Of a DNA stretch of 64,000 bases, positions 43,710 to 53,307 are shown in pieces; the stretch's first letter is position 1, and each line of letters begins with the position of its first letter. A program made the translations under genes and the position numbers. Origin of the DNA: Streptomyces sp. NBC_00289 (GTDB taxonomy: Bacteria; Actinomycetota; Actinomycetes; Streptomycetales; Streptomycetaceae); assembly GCF_041435115.1 (NCBI RefSeq), contig NZ_CP108046.1, positions 7,936,001-8,000,000 of the forward strand, read 5' to 3'. The notes below the pieces were generated by a model. That model was not told the origin of the DNA. It saw only the letters and a program-made list of their open reading frames with translations, and ran no database searches.

Positions 43710-44396
43710 ATGCCCACTCTGATCCTTGTCAGGCACGGACGCTCCACCGCGAACACCGAGGGGCTGCTCGCCGGGTGGACGCCCGGGGTCGCCCTCGACG
43801 AGCGCGGCGCCGCCCAGGCCGCCGCACTGCCCGGGCGGCTCGCCGGGCTGCCGATCTCCGAGGTCGTCGCCAGCCCGCTGCAGCGCTGCCAGGAGACGAT
43901 CGCCCCGCTGCTGGAGGCCCGGCCCGGTCTGGCCTCGCACTCCGACGAGCGGATCGGGGAGTGCCACTACGGCGACTGGTCCGGTCGCAAGCTCGCCGAG
44001 CTCACGGACGAGCCGCTGATGGCGGTCGTGCAGGCGCACCCGTCCGCGGCCGCGTTCCCCGGCGGCGAGTCGATGCGGGCGATGCAGACGCGGGCCGCCG
44101 AGGCGGTGCGCGAGTGGAACGCGCGCGTGGAGCGCGATCACGGCGCCGACGCGGTCTACCTCATGTGCTCGCACGGAGACGTCATCAAGTCCCTCGTCGC
44201 CGACGCCCTAGGACTTCATCTCGACCTCTTCCAGCGGATCTCCGTCGAACCGTGTTCCGTCACCGTCATCCGCTACACACGGCTCAGGCCGTTTCTTCTC
44301 CGCCTCGGCGACACCGGCGACTTCGCGTCCCTGGCGCCGCGCGAGGAGCCGCCGGCGGACGAGGCCCCGGTCGGGGGTGGTGCGGGCGCACCGTGA
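43710..44396 (+). CDS. Histidine phosphatase, MSMEG_4193 type
   Basis: A 228-residue histidine-phosphatase-superfamily protein. LILVRHGRSTANTEGLLAGW holds the RHG nucleophile; SPLQRCQETI, GECHYGDWSGRKLAEL and CSHGDVIKSLVADALG supply the second Arg, Glu and His. This subgroup (often labelled putative phosphomutase MSMEG_4193) is nearly always encoded beside a DUF3090 gene, an SCO1664-type gene and mshC in actinobacteria, as here. Its substrate has not been established as far as I know. It ends in a Pro/Gly/Ala tail. Confidence 0.9.
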   Translation: MPTLILVRHGRSTANTEGLLAGWTPGVALDERGAAQAAALPGRLAGLPISEVVASPLQRCQETIAPLLEARPGLASHSDERIGECHYGDWSGRKLAELTDEPLMAVVQAHPSAAAFPGGESMRAMQTRAAEAVREWNARVERDHGADAVYLMCSHGDVIKSLVADALGLHLDLFQRISVEPCSVTVIRYTRLRPFLLRLGDTGDFASLAPREEPPADEAPVGGGAGAP

Positions 44397-44510
44397 TCGT
44401 CGGGCGCAGTAGGGTGAAGCGGTCGCAAGCGCGCCGTACTTGCCCCGCGGCAACGCAGGGGCGGGGCCGGCCGGCCCCATGTCGATCCACGATTCCAATG
44501 GAGACAGGAC

Positions 44511-45101
44511 GTGTCCCGTCAGGTGTTCCTCTACGACCCCCCGGACCGTTTCGTGGCCGGTACGGTCGGGCTGCCCGGACGCCGTACGTTCTTCCTCCAG
44601 GCCGCCGCCGGCCCCCGGGTGACCAGCGTGGCCCTGGAGAAGACGCAGGTCGCCGCGCTCGCCGAGCGCATGGACGAACTCCTCGACGAGGTCGTACGCC
44701 GTAGCGGCGGCAACGCGGCCGTCCCGGCCGTGGCGCCCGCCGACGTGCCCGACACCGCCCCCCTCGAAGCTCCCGTCGAGGAGGAGTTCCGCGTCGGCAC
44801 CATGGCGCTGGCCTGGGACGGCGAGGAAGAGCGCATGATCGTCGAGGCGCAGGCCCTGGTCGAACTCGACGCCGACACCGACGAGGACCTCGCCGAGGCG
44901 GAGGAGCGGCTCCTGCAGGACGAGGAGAACGGCCCGCCGATGCTGCGGGTCCGGCTCACCGGCGCGCAGGCGAGGTCCTTCGCCAAGCGCGCGCTCGACG
45001 TCGTCAACGCGGGACGGCCGCCCTGCCCGCTGTGCAGCCTCCCGCTCGACCCGGAAGGACATGTATGTCCGCGCCAGAACGGATACCGCCGCGGAGCGTG
45101 A
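44511..45101 (+). CDS. DUF3090 family protein
   Basis: A 196-residue protein. MSRQVFLYDPPDRFVAGTVG and RRTFFLQAAAGPRVTSVALE are the DUF3090 opening; EEEFRVGTMALAWDGEEERM follows; the C-terminus CPLCSLPLDPEGHVCPRQNG is a probable zinc-binding Cys/His knuckle. No function is known for this actinobacterial family, which travels with the MSMEG_4193-type phosphatase and the SCO1664-type protein. GTG 44511 is used. It overlaps the next gene by 37 bp. Confidence 0.9.
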   Translation: MSRQVFLYDPPDRFVAGTVGLPGRRTFFLQAAAGPRVTSVALEKTQVAALAERMDELLDEVVRRSGGNAAVPAVAPADVPDTAPLEAPVEEEFRVGTMALAWDGEEERMIVEAQALVELDADTDEDLAEAEERLLQDEENGPPMLRVRLTGAQARSFAKRALDVVNAGRPPCPLCSLPLDPEGHVCPRQNGYRRGA

Positions 45102-45898
45102 CATCCGGTCCGCTGTCGCCCGCCGAACTCCTCGCCGAGGGCGAGCTGACCGTGCGCGGCCGCATCCGCGAGGCGTCCAACGCGGCGCTGTACTGCACGG
45201 TGAGCCATGACGGGCAGGAAGCGTTCTGCGTCTACAAGCCGGTCGCCGGTGAGCGGCCCCTGTGGGACTTCCCCGACGGCACGCTGGCCCAGCGCGAGGT
45301 GGCCGCCTACGAGGTCGCCGAGGCGACCGGCTGGGGGCTCGTGCCGCCCACGGTGCTGCGGGAGGGCCCGTACGGCGAGGGGATGTGCCAGCTGTGGATC
45401 GAGATGACGCCCGAGACGGAACTGCTCGCCCTGGTGGACGGCGAGGAGCCCGGCCCGGGCTGGAAGGCGATCGGATTCGCCGAGGTGGGTGAGGGCAGAA
45501 CGGCGCTCCTGGTGCACGCCGACGACGAACGGCTGCGCCGGATGTCCGTGCTCGACGCCGTGATCAACAACGCCGACCGCAAGGGCGGCCACCTGCTGCC
45601 CACCGCGGGCGGCCGGCTGTACGGCATCGACCACGGGGTCACCTTCAACGCCGAGAACAAGCTGCGGACGCTGCTGTGGGGCTGGGCGGGGGAGCCTCTG
45701 ACGGACGAGTCGGTGGCGGTGCTCAAAGGCCTCCAGGAGGCACTGACGGCGTCAGGCGCGCTCGCCCGGCGGCTGACCGCGCTGATCACGGAGGCCGAGC
45801 TGGACGCCACGCGCGCCCGCGTCGACGCCCTGCTGACCTCGGGCAAGCACCCGGAGCCGAGCGGCGAATGGCCGGCGATCCCCTGGCCGCCTGTCTAG
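45065..45898 (+). CDS. SCO1664 family protein (PI3/PI4-kinase-like)
   Basis: A 277-residue protein of the family named after S. coelicolor SCO1664. EAFCVYKPVAGERPLWDFPD carries a conserved Lys; VLDAVINNADRKGGHLL has the catalytic-loop look N-x-x-D-R-x-x-x-H, and YGIDHGVTFNAENKLR resembles the metal-binding DxG of PI3/PI4-kinase-like folds. It may phosphorylate a small molecule or protein. ATG 45065 follows ggaagga and lies inside the DUF3090 gene (37-bp overlap), so the two are translated together. mshC follows after 184 bp. Confidence 0.9.
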   Translation: MSAPERIPPRSVTSGPLSPAELLAEGELTVRGRIREASNAALYCTVSHDGQEAFCVYKPVAGERPLWDFPDGTLAQREVAAYEVAEATGWGLVPPTVLREGPYGEGMCQLWIEMTPETELLALVDGEEPGPGWKAIGFAEVGEGRTALLVHADDERLRRMSVLDAVINNADRKGGHLLPTAGGRLYGIDHGVTFNAENKLRTLLWGWAGEPLTDESVAVLKGLQEALTASGALARRLTALITEAELDATRARVDALLTSGKHPEPSGEWPAIPWPPV

Positions 45899-46082
45899 CA
45901 GATTTCAGGCATCTCGGGCGTCTATGGACGTACGCCGCATTCGGGGATACCCACGCGGATCGGTACGGACAGGGCATGAGAGGGGCTAGGACACAAGAGC
46001 CGGTATCACGCAAGAACGCCTTACCGGCCATCCGGCCCGGTCCGGTTCGTATACGTCACATCCGGCCGGTTAGGCTCATGAC

Positions 46083-47312
46083 ATGCATGCCTGGCCCGCT
46101 TCCGAGGTCCCCGCCCTGCCTGGTCAGGGCCGCGACCTGAGGATCCACGACACCGCGACCGGCGGTTCGGTCACCCTCGACCCCGGTCCCGTCGCCCGTA
46201 TCTACGTCTGCGGCATCACTCCGTACGACGCGACCCACCTGGGTCACGCGGCGACCTACAACGCGTTCGACCTCGTCCAGCGCGTGTGGCTCGACACCAA
46301 GCGGCAGGTTCACTACGTCCAGAACGTGACCGACGTCGACGACCCGCTCCTCGAGCGGGCCGAGCGCGACGGCATCGACTGGGTGGCCCTCGCCGAGAAG
46401 GAGACCGCCCTCTTCCGCGAGGACATGACCGCCCTGCGGATGCTGCCGCCGCAGCACTACATAGGCGCCGTCGAGGCGATACCCGGCATCGTGCCGCTCG
46501 TCGAACGGCTGCGGGACGCGGGCGCCGCCTACGAACTCGAGGGGGACGTCTACTTCTCCGTCGAGTCCGACCCGAACTTCGGCACGGTGTCCCACCTGGA
46601 CGCCGCCACGATGCGCCTGCTGTCCGCCGAACGCGGCGGCGACCCGGACCGCCCGGGCAAGAAGAACCCCCTCGACCCGATGCTGTGGATGGCCGCCCGT
46701 GAGGGTGAGCCCAGCTGGGACGGCGGTTCCCTCGGACGCGGCCGACCCGGCTGGCACATCGAGTGCGTCGCCATCGCCCTCGACCATCTCGGTATGGGCT
46801 TCGACGTCCAGGGCGGCGGCTCCGACCTCGCCTTCCCCCACCACGAGATGGGCGCCTCTCACGCCCAGGCCCTGACCGGCGAGTTCCCCATGGCCAAGGC
46901 GTACGTGCACGCCGGCATGGTCGCCCTGCACGGCGAGAAGATGTCCAAGTCCAAGGGCAATCTGGTCTTCGTGTCCACGCTGCGTCAGGACGGCGTCGAC
47001 CCCGCCGCCATCCGTCTCGCGCTGCTCGCCCACCACTACCGGGCCGACTGGGAGTGGACCGACCAGGTCCTCGAGGACGCCGTCGCCCGGCTCGGACGCT
47101 GGCGCGCGGCCGTGTCCCGGCCCGACGGCCCGCCCGCCGAGGCGCTCGTCGAGGAGATCCGCGAGGCCCTCGCCGCCGACCTGGACGCCCCGGCCGCGCT
47201 GGCCGCCGTGGACCGCTGGGCCGCGCTCCAGGACGAGCGCGGCGGTACGGACGAAGGCGCGCCCGGCGTCGTCTCGCGTGCCGTGGACGCGCTGCTGGGC
47301 GTGGCCCTGTAG
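46083..47312 (+). CDS. mshC: Mycothiol ligase MshC (Cys:GlcN-Ins ligase)
   Basis: A 409-residue class I aminoacyl-tRNA-synthetase-like ligase. Zinc Cys in [20 protein letters not shown] (which includes the HIGH-like HLGH), [30 protein letters not shown] and [13 protein letters not shown] are all present. It is shorter than cysteinyl-tRNA synthetase (about 460) and lacks the tRNA-binding C-terminus, as expected of MshC, which joins cysteine to glucosaminyl-inositol in mycothiol synthesis. taggct lies 7 bp before the ATG, so the transcript may have a very short leader. The three genes upstream are its usual companions. Confidence 0.93.
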   Translation: MHAWPASEVPALPGQGRDLRIHDTATGGSVTLDPGPVARIYVCGITPYDATHLGHAATYNAFDLVQRVWLDTKRQVHYVQNVTDVDDPLLERAERDGIDWVALAEKETALFREDMTALRMLPPQHYIGAVEAIPGIVPLVERLRDAGAAYELEGDVYFSVESDPNFGTVSHLDAATMRLLSAERGGDPDRPGKKNPLDPMLWMAAREGEPSWDGGSLGRGRPGWHIECVAIALDHLGMGFDVQGGGSDLAFPHHEMGASHAQALTGEFPMAKAYVHAGMVALHGEKMSKSKGNLVFVSTLRQDGVDPAAIRLALLAHHYRADWEWTDQVLEDAVARLGRWRAAVSRPDGPPAEALVEEIREALAADLDAPAALAAVDRWAALQDERGGTDEGAPGVVSRAVDALLGVAL

Positions 47313-47325
47313 GCACCCGGACACG

Positions 47326-47375
47326 AGAGGGGCGCTTCCTCCGCGTGGTTCTCCACGTGAAGGAAGCGCCCCTCT
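47326..47375. terminator. Terminator after mshC
   Basis: Outer arms agaggggcgcttcct and aggaagcgcccctct (15 bp perfect), inner stem cgtgg/ccacg, then cttcgtctt. It starts 14 bp after the mshC stop. Confidence 0.85.
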
Positions 47376-47439
47376 TCGTCTTCGCGCACCGGACCGGCGA
47401 AGCAGCGCCTGCCGATCGGCCGCCCGTCAGCCGGGACCG

Positions 47440-47479
47440 CGGCGGGGGGCGGTGCGTTCACCGTGCACCGCCCCCGCCG
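47440..47479. terminator. Hairpin after the PAC2 gene
   Basis: Arms cggcggggggcggtgc and gcaccgcccccgccg pair with one bulged G. It directly follows the PAC2 stop on the minus strand. Confidence 0.65.
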
Positions 47480-47480
47480 T

Positions 47481-48461
47481 TCAGTCCTCCGGAGACTCGT
47501 CGTCCGTCCCCGGCTTCGGGGGTTTCGGCGGCTTGGCCCGCGGGCCCGGATTGTCCCGCAGATACGGCGTGCTGTCGCTGCCGTCCGCCGTGGCGTGCCC
47601 GCCGGAGCCGGCCGGACCGGACCCGTCCCGGCGCCGCAGATACCGCTCGAACTCCCGGGCGATCGCCTCGCCCGACGCCTCCGGCAGCTCCGCGGTGTCC
47701 CGGGCCTCCTCCAGCGACTGGACGTACTCGGCGACCTCGCTGTCCTCGGCGGCCAGTTGGTCCACGCCCACCTGCCACGCGCGCGCGTCCTCGGGCAGCT
47801 CGCCCAGCGGGATGCGCACGTCGATCAGGTCCTCCAGGCGGTTCAGGAGGGCCAGCGTCGCCTTCGGGTTGGGCGGCTGCGACACGTAGTGCGGCACCGC
47901 GGCCCACAGCGACACGGCCGGCACGCCCGCGTGCGTGCACGCCTCCTGGAGGATGCCGACGATGCCCGTGGGGCCCTCGTACTTGGTCTCCTCCAGATCC
48001 ATCCGCTGGGCCAGGTCCGGGTCGGACGTGACCCCGCTGACCGGGACCGGACGCGTGTGCGGGGTGTCGCCGAGCAGGGCGCCCAGGACCACCACCAGCT
48101 CCACGCCCAGTTCGTGGGCGAAACCCAGGATCTCGTTGCAGAACGAGCGCCACCGCATGGAGGGTTCGATGCCCCGGACGAGTACGAGATCACGCGGTTT
48201 GTCGCCGCCGACCCGGACCACCGAGAGGCGGGTCGTGGGCCAGGTGATCTTCCGCACACCACCGTCCATCCACACCGTGGGACGGTTCACCTGGAAGTCG
48301 TAGTAGTCCTCGGCGTCCAGCGCCGCGAAGACCTCGCCCTTCCACTCCCTGTCCAGATGCGCGACCGCGGTGGAGGCGGCGTCGCCGGCGTCGTTCCAGC
48401 CCTCGAACGCGGCCACCATGACCGGGTCGATCAGCTCGGGTACCCCCTCGAGCTCGATCAC
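47481..48461 (-). CDS. PAC2-family protein
   Basis: A 326-residue PAC2 (proteasome assembly chaperone-like) domain protein. VIELEGVPELIDPVMVAAFE, GWNDAGDAASTAVAHLDREW, DYYDFQVNRPTVWMDGG and VVVLGALLGDTPHTRPVPVS are the domain core. The C-terminal 60 residues are a Pro/Asp-rich tail. In archaea and eukaryotes PAC2 relatives help proteasome assembly; actinobacteria have proteasomes, and the conserved proteasome cluster probably lies a little beyond the right edge, but a link is only inferred. GTG 48461 has aaggagg 6 bp upstream. Confidence 0.88.
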   Translation of the reverse strand: MIELEGVPELIDPVMVAAFEGWNDAGDAASTAVAHLDREWKGEVFAALDAEDYYDFQVNRPTVWMDGGVRKITWPTTRLSVVRVGGDKPRDLVLVRGIEPSMRWRSFCNEILGFAHELGVELVVVLGALLGDTPHTRPVPVSGVTSDPDLAQRMDLEETKYEGPTGIVGILQEACTHAGVPAVSLWAAVPHYVSQPPNPKATLALLNRLEDLIDVRIPLGELPEDARAWQVGVDQLAAEDSEVAEYVQSLEEARDTAELPEASGEAIAREFERYLRRRDGSGPAGSGGHATADGSDSTPYLRDNPGPRAKPPKPPKPGTDDESPED

Positions 48462-48787
48462 CCAGCGCCTCCTTCCGACGTGCCCTCGCGTACGCCCCAA
48501 CCTTACGGCGTGCGGAGGGGACGCCCGCAGCCCCCTTGCACGGGGGAGTGAACGGATCACTGCCCCGATAGCCACCCCGGAACACCCCTCAGTCATCCGA
48601 GCTGTCCACGGCCCACTTCGGGCGGTCCTCGGGGTCTTCAGATCAGGGTGCTGTTCCGTGCCGCACGGGCGGGCGGCTGACGCCTGCCCGGGCACGTGGT
48701 TTCACCCACTCGGGTGGCGGCGGCACAGCTGCCGCGCCGCCACGCCCGTGCGCAACTCGCCCCCCGGGAAAGCCCCGGCGCCCGGAC
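48462..48787. other. Intergenic region upstream of the PAC2 gene
   Basis: About 325 bp without a convincing gene or hairpin. It separates the PAC2 start from the stop of the FadR-type regulator on the same strand and should contain the PAC2 promoter. Only short low-significance repeats are visible. Confidence 0.4.
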
Positions 48788-49459
48788 TCACAGCGTCGAA
48801 CGCAGCCACTGCTCCACGCTCGCGATGTGCACCGTCGCCCAGGAGCGCGCCGCCTCCGCGTCCCGGTCCCGCAGCGCGCCCAGGATCGCCCGGTGTTCCC
48901 GCAGGGTCCCGCTGACCGCGTCCTCCTGGGTCAGCCCGCGCCAGATCCGCGCCCGCGTGGTCGGGCCGGAGAGTCCGTCTAGCAGGGAGCACAGCACCGA
49001 GTTGCCGGAGCTCTGCACGATGCCCCGGTGGAAGTCCAGATCGCAGGCGACGAGTTCCTCCACCGAGGGCGCCTCGCCCAGCTTGTCCAACTGCGCGGTG
49101 AGCGCGTCCAGTTGCTGCTCGCTGATGCGCAGGGCCGCCATCGCGGTGGCGGCGGGCTCCAGGATGCGCCGCACGGCGAGGAACTCCAGGACCGTGTCGT
49201 CGCGGTGGAAGTCCACGACGAAGCTCAGCGCCTCCAGAAGGAGCTGCGGATCGAGGCTGGTCACGTAGGTGCCGTCGCCCTGCCGTACGTCCAGGATCCG
49301 GATCAGCGACAGCGCGCGCACGGCCTCCCGCAGCGAGTTGCGGGACAACCCCAGCTCGGCGGCGAGTTCGCTCTCCTTGGGCAGCCGGTCGCCGGGACGC
49401 AGCGCGCCGGAGACGATCATGCCCTTGATCTTCTCGATCGCCTCATCGGTGACTGCCAC
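48788..49459 (-). CDS. FadR/GntR-family regulator
   Basis: A 223-residue FadR-type regulator. Winged helix: DEAIEKIKGMIVSGALRPGD, RLPKESELAAELGLSRNSLR, EAVRALSLIRILDVRQGDGT. The C-terminal FCD domain has CDLDFHRGIVQSSGN and LREHRAILGALRDRD, with Asp/His metal positions. Such proteins usually sense organic acids. Its immediate upstream neighbour is a wrecked gene region, so its regulated gene may have been lost (the amidohydrolase fragment is the nearest candidate). Confidence 0.9.
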   Translation of the reverse strand: MAVTDEAIEKIKGMIVSGALRPGDRLPKESELAAELGLSRNSLREAVRALSLIRILDVRQGDGTYVTSLDPQLLLEALSFVVDFHRDDTVLEFLAVRRILEPAATAMAALRISEQQLDALTAQLDKLGEAPSVEELVACDLDFHRGIVQSSGNSVLCSLLDGLSGPTTRARIWRGLTQEDAVSGTLREHRAILGALRDRDAEAARSWATVHIASVEQWLRSTL

Positions 49460-49513
49460 GGCCGCCTCCCTGTCGCCCGGACATCGGATGTCTCAGCACA
49501 TTATGGGGCCTGT

Positions 49514-49694
49514 TCAGGAGACTGATGCCAGATCGGCGATCACGGCCTGCTCGTCGAGCGTCGTCGGCACCCGGTCGCGCATCAGCACCCGCCCGTCGAC
49601 GACGGTGTCCCGCACGTCCGCCGGGTGCGCGGCGTGGTCGAGCGTGGACCGGGGATCGTGCGCCGGCCGCAGAGGCGGAGCGTTCAGGTCGAGG
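49514..49694 (-). pseudogene. 3' fragment of an amidohydrolase gene
   Basis: Reading the minus strand in the frame that ends at TGA 49514-49516 gives LDLNAPPLRPAHDPRSTLDH, AAHPADVRDTVVDGRVLMRD and RVPTTLDEQAVIADLASVS. This is the C-terminal end of a TRZ/ATZ-type amidohydrolase (cytosine/8-oxoguanine deaminase-like), where HPADVRxVxVDGRVL is standard. No N-terminal part exists upstream; the sequence changes abruptly near 49694 into a different gene in another frame. It is not expected to be functional. Confidence 0.7.
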
Positions 49695-49892
49695 TGCCAC
49701 CGGCGGCCCCTGGTAAGAGCCGTCGGTCAGCTCCGCCACGAAGGTCCGGTACGGCTCCGGCAGGACCACCCCGTGATCCGCCTCGAAGGCGTGCGCCGCC
49801 AGCCGGCCGAGCGCCGACCCACCACCGTCGTCCACGCCGAACGCCGCTCGCCGTGCCGCGAGTTCCTCCGGGTCGGCCCGATCCCTGTTCAT
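49695..49892 (-). pseudogene. 5' fragment of an SMI1/KNR4-like gene
   Basis: From ATG 49892 the minus strand reads MNRDRADPEELAARRAAFGV, then HAFEADHGVVLPEPYRTFVA and ELTDGSYQGPP, the usual opening of SMI1/KNR4-like proteins (immunity or cell-wall-related). After about 65 codons the similarity stops at the junction near 49695, and the frame runs on as non-homologous sequence through the amidohydrolase fragment. A deletion that fused two gene remnants explains both. Confidence 0.65.
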
Positions 49893-49934
49893 GCGCCCAT
49901 GAGGACACCCGGCACTGACAACCGGGCATCCGAA

Positions 49935-49966
49935 AGGGGCGGCTCCATCGGCGTGGAGCCGCCCCT
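49935..49966. terminator. Terminator of the glycerol operon
   Basis: Arms aggggcggctcca and tggagccgcccct (13 bp perfect), 6-nt loop, 47 bp downstream of the glpD stop on the minus strand. Confidence 0.75.
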
Positions 49967-50012
49967 CACGCGGGCCCGGCGCCCGGTCGGGGTGGGCGCC
50001 GGTCCCGGGTCG

Positions 50013-51629
50013 TCACTTCTTGTCCAGCAGGTCCTGCACCTTCGCCCGCACCTCGTCCGTGGCCAGACCGCGGATCGTCAGGGTCGTCCGGCGGCGCAGC
50101 ACGTCGTCCTGCGTCTCGGCCCACTCGTGGTCCCGGGCGTAGACGACCTGCGCCCAGATCTCGGGGGCGTCCGGGTGGACGCGCTCGGCCAGCTCGGCGT
50201 TGTCGTTGGCCAGTCGGGCGATGTCGAAGGCCAGCGAACCGTAGTGGGTGGCCAGGTGCCTGGCGGTGTCGGGCGCCATGCGGGGACCCGGTGCCGGGTG
50301 GTCGACCAGGAGACGGTGCGCCACGGCCCGGGGGTTGGCGACACCCGGCAGCGGCAGCTTCTTCGGCAGCGAGGAGATCGGCTCGAAGTCCTCGCCCAGC
50401 GGGTGACCCGGCAGCGCCTCCAGCTTCTGCATCACCGTACGGCCGATGTGCCGGAAGGTGGTCCACTTGCCGCCCGCGACGGACAGCATGCCGCCCTTGC
50501 CCTCGGTCACGACCGTCTCGCGCTTGGCCTTCGCGGTGCTGCCCGGCCCGCCCGGCAGCACACGCAGACCCGCGAAGGCGTACGTGATGAGGTCACGGTC
50601 GAGCTGCTGGTCACGGACGGAGAACGCGGCCTCGTCGAGTATCTGGGCGGTGTCCTTCTCGGTGACCGCGACGTCCGCCGGGTCGCCCTCGTACTCCTCG
50701 TCGGTCGTGCCCAGCAGCAGCATGTCCTCCCAGGGGAGGGCGAAGGTGATGCGGTACTTGTCGATCGGGGTGGCCAGCGCGGCCTTCCAGGGGGAGGTGC
50801 GCTTCAGGACCAGGTGCGCGCCCTTGGACAGGCGGATGGACGGCGCCGCGTTCGGGTCCTCCAGCCGGCGCAGGTGGTCGACCCACGGACCGGTCGCGTT
50901 GAGCACGAGACGGGCGTTGACGCCGAACTCGTCACCGGAGGTGCGGTCGCGCAGTTCGGCGCCCGTCACCCGGCCCTTGGTGAACCGCAGGCCGGTCACC
51001 TCGGCGTGGTTCAGGACCACCGCGCCCGCCTCGACGGCCGCACGGACCGTCATCAGCGCCATGCGGGCGTCGTTCATCTGGTCGTCGCCGTACACGGCCA
51101 CGGCCTTGAGGTTGTCGGTGCGCAGCTCGGGCACGTCCTGCGCGGCCTTCGCCGGCGACAGCAGGTGCCCGACGCCGTCACCGAACGCCGACAGCGCGGA
51201 GTAGGCGAACACGCCCGCACCGAGCTTCGCCGCGCCGTGCGGCCCGCCCTTGTACACGGGGAGGTAGAACGTGAGCGGGTTCGCCAGGTGGGGAGCCACC
51301 TGGCGAGAGACCGCACGGCGCTCGAAGTGGTTCTCCGCCACCAGCTTCACCGCGCCGGTCTGCAGGTAACGCAGACCGCCGTGGAGGAGCTTGGAGGAGG
51401 CGGAGGAGGTGGCGCCGGCGAAGTCGCCGGCGTCGACCAGAGCCACCCGCAGACCGGACTGCGCGGCGTGCCAGGCGGTGGAGATGCCCAGGATGCCGCC
51501 GCCGATCACGAGAAGGTCGTACGACGCCTTGGAGAGCTGCTCCCGGGTCTCGGCGCGGCTCGGGTTGGAGCCGGACGCCGGGTGCGTCCCCAGGGCAGGC
51601 ACGGACTGCAGGGTGGACTGACTGGTCAT
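50013..51629 (-). CDS. glpD: Glycerol-3-phosphate dehydrogenase
   Basis: A 538-residue FAD enzyme. The dinucleotide motif YDLLVIGGGILGISTAWHAA, SSKLLHGGLRYLQTGAVKLV, VDHLRRLEDPN and TFALPWEDMLLLGTTDEEYE are GlpD/GlpA-family signatures. It oxidises glycerol-3-phosphate to dihydroxyacetone phosphate at the membrane, passing electrons to quinone. It is the last gene of the glpF-glpK-glpD (gyl) operon, 9 bp after glpK. Confidence 0.95.
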   Translation of the reverse strand: MTSQSTLQSVPALGTHPASGSNPSRAETREQLSKASYDLLVIGGGILGISTAWHAAQSGLRVALVDAGDFAGATSSASSKLLHGGLRYLQTGAVKLVAENHFERRAVSRQVAPHLANPLTFYLPVYKGGPHGAAKLGAGVFAYSALSAFGDGVGHLLSPAKAAQDVPELRTDNLKAVAVYGDDQMNDARMALMTVRAAVEAGAVVLNHAEVTGLRFTKGRVTGAELRDRTSGDEFGVNARLVLNATGPWVDHLRRLEDPNAAPSIRLSKGAHLVLKRTSPWKAALATPIDKYRITFALPWEDMLLLGTTDEEYEGDPADVAVTEKDTAQILDEAAFSVRDQQLDRDLITYAFAGLRVLPGGPGSTAKAKRETVVTEGKGGMLSVAGGKWTTFRHIGRTVMQKLEALPGHPLGEDFEPISSLPKKLPLPGVANPRAVAHRLLVDHPAPGPRMAPDTARHLATHYGSLAFDIARLANDNAELAERVHPDAPEIWAQVVYARDHEWAETQDDVLRRRTTLTIRGLATDEVRAKVQDLLDKK

Positions 51630-51638
51630 GTGGGGTTC

Positions 51639-53177
51639 TTACTCCTCTTCGTCGAGCCAGCTCATGGTCCGCTCGACGGCCTTGAGCCAGCTCTTGTACT
51701 CACGGTCGCGGGTCTCCGCGTCCATGCGGGGGGTCCATTCGGCGGCCCGTCGCCAGTTGGCACGCAGGTCGTCGGTGCTGGTCCAGAAGCCGACGGCGAG
51801 GCCGGCGGCGTAGGCGGCACCGAGGCAGGTGGTCTCGGCGACCATCGGGCGCACGACCGGTGCGTCCAGGAAGTCGGAGAGCGTCTGCATCAGCAGGTTG
51901 TTGGAGGTCATGCCGCCGTCGACCTTGAGGGCCGCGAGTTCGACGCCGGAGTCCTTCGTCATGGCGTCGGTGATCTCACGGGTCTGCCAGGCCGTGGCCT
52001 CCAGGACGGCGCGCGCGAGGTGCGCCTTGGTGACGTACCGGGTGAGGCCGGCGATCACACCGCGGGCGTCGGAGCGCCAGTACGGGGCGAACAGACCGGA
52101 GAAGGCCGGCACGAAGTACGCGCCGCCGTTGTCCTCGACCGAGAGCGCGAGGGTCTCGATCTCGGCGGCGGTGGAGATCAGGCCCATCTGGTCGCGCATC
52201 CACTGCACCAGCGAACCGGTGACGGCGATCGAGCCCTCCAGGGCGTAGACCGGCTTGTCGTCGCCGATCCGGTAGCCGACCGTGGTCAGCAGCCCCGAGT
52301 ACGAGTTGATGATCTTCTCGCCGGTGTTCAGCAGCATGAACGTGCCGGTGCCGTACGTCGACTTGGCCTCGCCCTCGGCGAAGCAGGTCTGGCCGAACAG
52401 GGCCGCCTGCTGGTCGCCGAGCGCGGAGGCGACCGGGATGCCGCCGAGCAGGTCGCCCAGCTTGCCGCCGGTGACCTCGCCGTAGACCTCGGCGGAGGAG
52501 CGGATCTCCGGGAGCATGTTCAGCGGCACGCCGATGGACTCGGCGATCTTGTCGTCCCACTCCAGCGTGTGCAGGTTCATCAGCATGGTGCGGGAGGCGT
52601 TGGTGACGTCGGTGTAGTGCTTGCCGCCGTTGACGCCGCCGGTCAGGTTCCAGATGACCCAGCTGTCCATGGTGCCGAAGAGGATGTCGCCCGCCTCGGC
52701 GCGCTCGCGCAGCCCCTCGACGTTGTCGAGCAGCCAGCGGGCCTTGGGCCCGGCGAAGTACGAGGCGAGCGGCAGGCCCGTCTCGCGGCGGAAGCGGTCC
52801 TGGCCGACGTTGCGGCCGAGCTCCCGGCAGAGGGCGTCGGTGCGGGTGTCCTGCCAGACGATGGCGTTGTGGACGGGCTCGCCGGTGTTCTTGTCCCAGA
52901 GGAGCGTGGTCTCCCGCTGGTTGGTGATGCCGATGGCCTTGATGTCGTCGCGGGTGATGCCGGCCTTCGCGATGGCCCCGGCGACGACCTCCTCGACGTT
53001 GGTCCAGATCTCGGTGGCGTTGTGCTCGACCCAGCCCGGCTTCGGGAAGATCTGCTCGTGCTCCTTCTGGTCGACGGAGACGATACGGCCGTCGCGGTCG
53101 AAGACGATGCAGCGGGAAGAGGTCGTTCCCTGGTCGATCGCGGCGATGAACGGGCCGGCGGTGTGCGCGTCGGTCAC
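51639..53177 (-). CDS. glpK: Glycerol kinase
   Basis: A 512-residue FGGY kinase. [20 protein letters not shown] (phosphate loop), [20 protein letters not shown] (glycerol site), GALGDQQ-type segment [30 protein letters not shown] and [14 protein letters not shown] (adenosine site) are intact. It makes sn-glycerol-3-phosphate. GTG 53177 follows aggagc; the longer frame reads non-family residues. It lies in the gyl operon between glpF and glpD. Confidence 0.96.
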   Translation of the reverse strand: MTDAHTAGPFIAAIDQGTTSSRCIVFDRDGRIVSVDQKEHEQIFPKPGWVEHNATEIWTNVEEVVAGAIAKAGITRDDIKAIGITNQRETTLLWDKNTGEPVHNAIVWQDTRTDALCRELGRNVGQDRFRRETGLPLASYFAGPKARWLLDNVEGLRERAEAGDILFGTMDSWVIWNLTGGVNGGKHYTDVTNASRTMLMNLHTLEWDDKIAESIGVPLNMLPEIRSSAEVYGEVTGGKLGDLLGGIPVASALGDQQAALFGQTCFAEGEAKSTYGTGTFMLLNTGEKIINSYSGLLTTVGYRIGDDKPVYALEGSIAVTGSLVQWMRDQMGLISTAAEIETLALSVEDNGGAYFVPAFSGLFAPYWRSDARGVIAGLTRYVTKAHLARAVLEATAWQTREITDAMTKDSGVELAALKVDGGMTSNNLLMQTLSDFLDAPVVRPMVAETTCLGAAYAAGLAVGFWTSTDDLRANWRRAAEWTPRMDAETRDREYKSWLKAVERTMSWLDEEE

Positions 53178-53307
53178 TGTCTGCTCCTGGAGGTTCCGTG
53201 GGTGAGGGGCTGTACGTACGGCGCGTGCTGTGGGGCTCGGTGCTCCGTGCTCGGAGGACGAGGCGCGATGGTCGTCGTCATGTCCGAAGCTGTGGGGTTC
53301 GATGCTC

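Noticed and set aside
46083..47312. Cysteinyl-tRNA synthetase (cysS)
   Set aside because: At 409 residues it lacks the C-terminal tRNA-binding region and has MshC-type features and neighbours.
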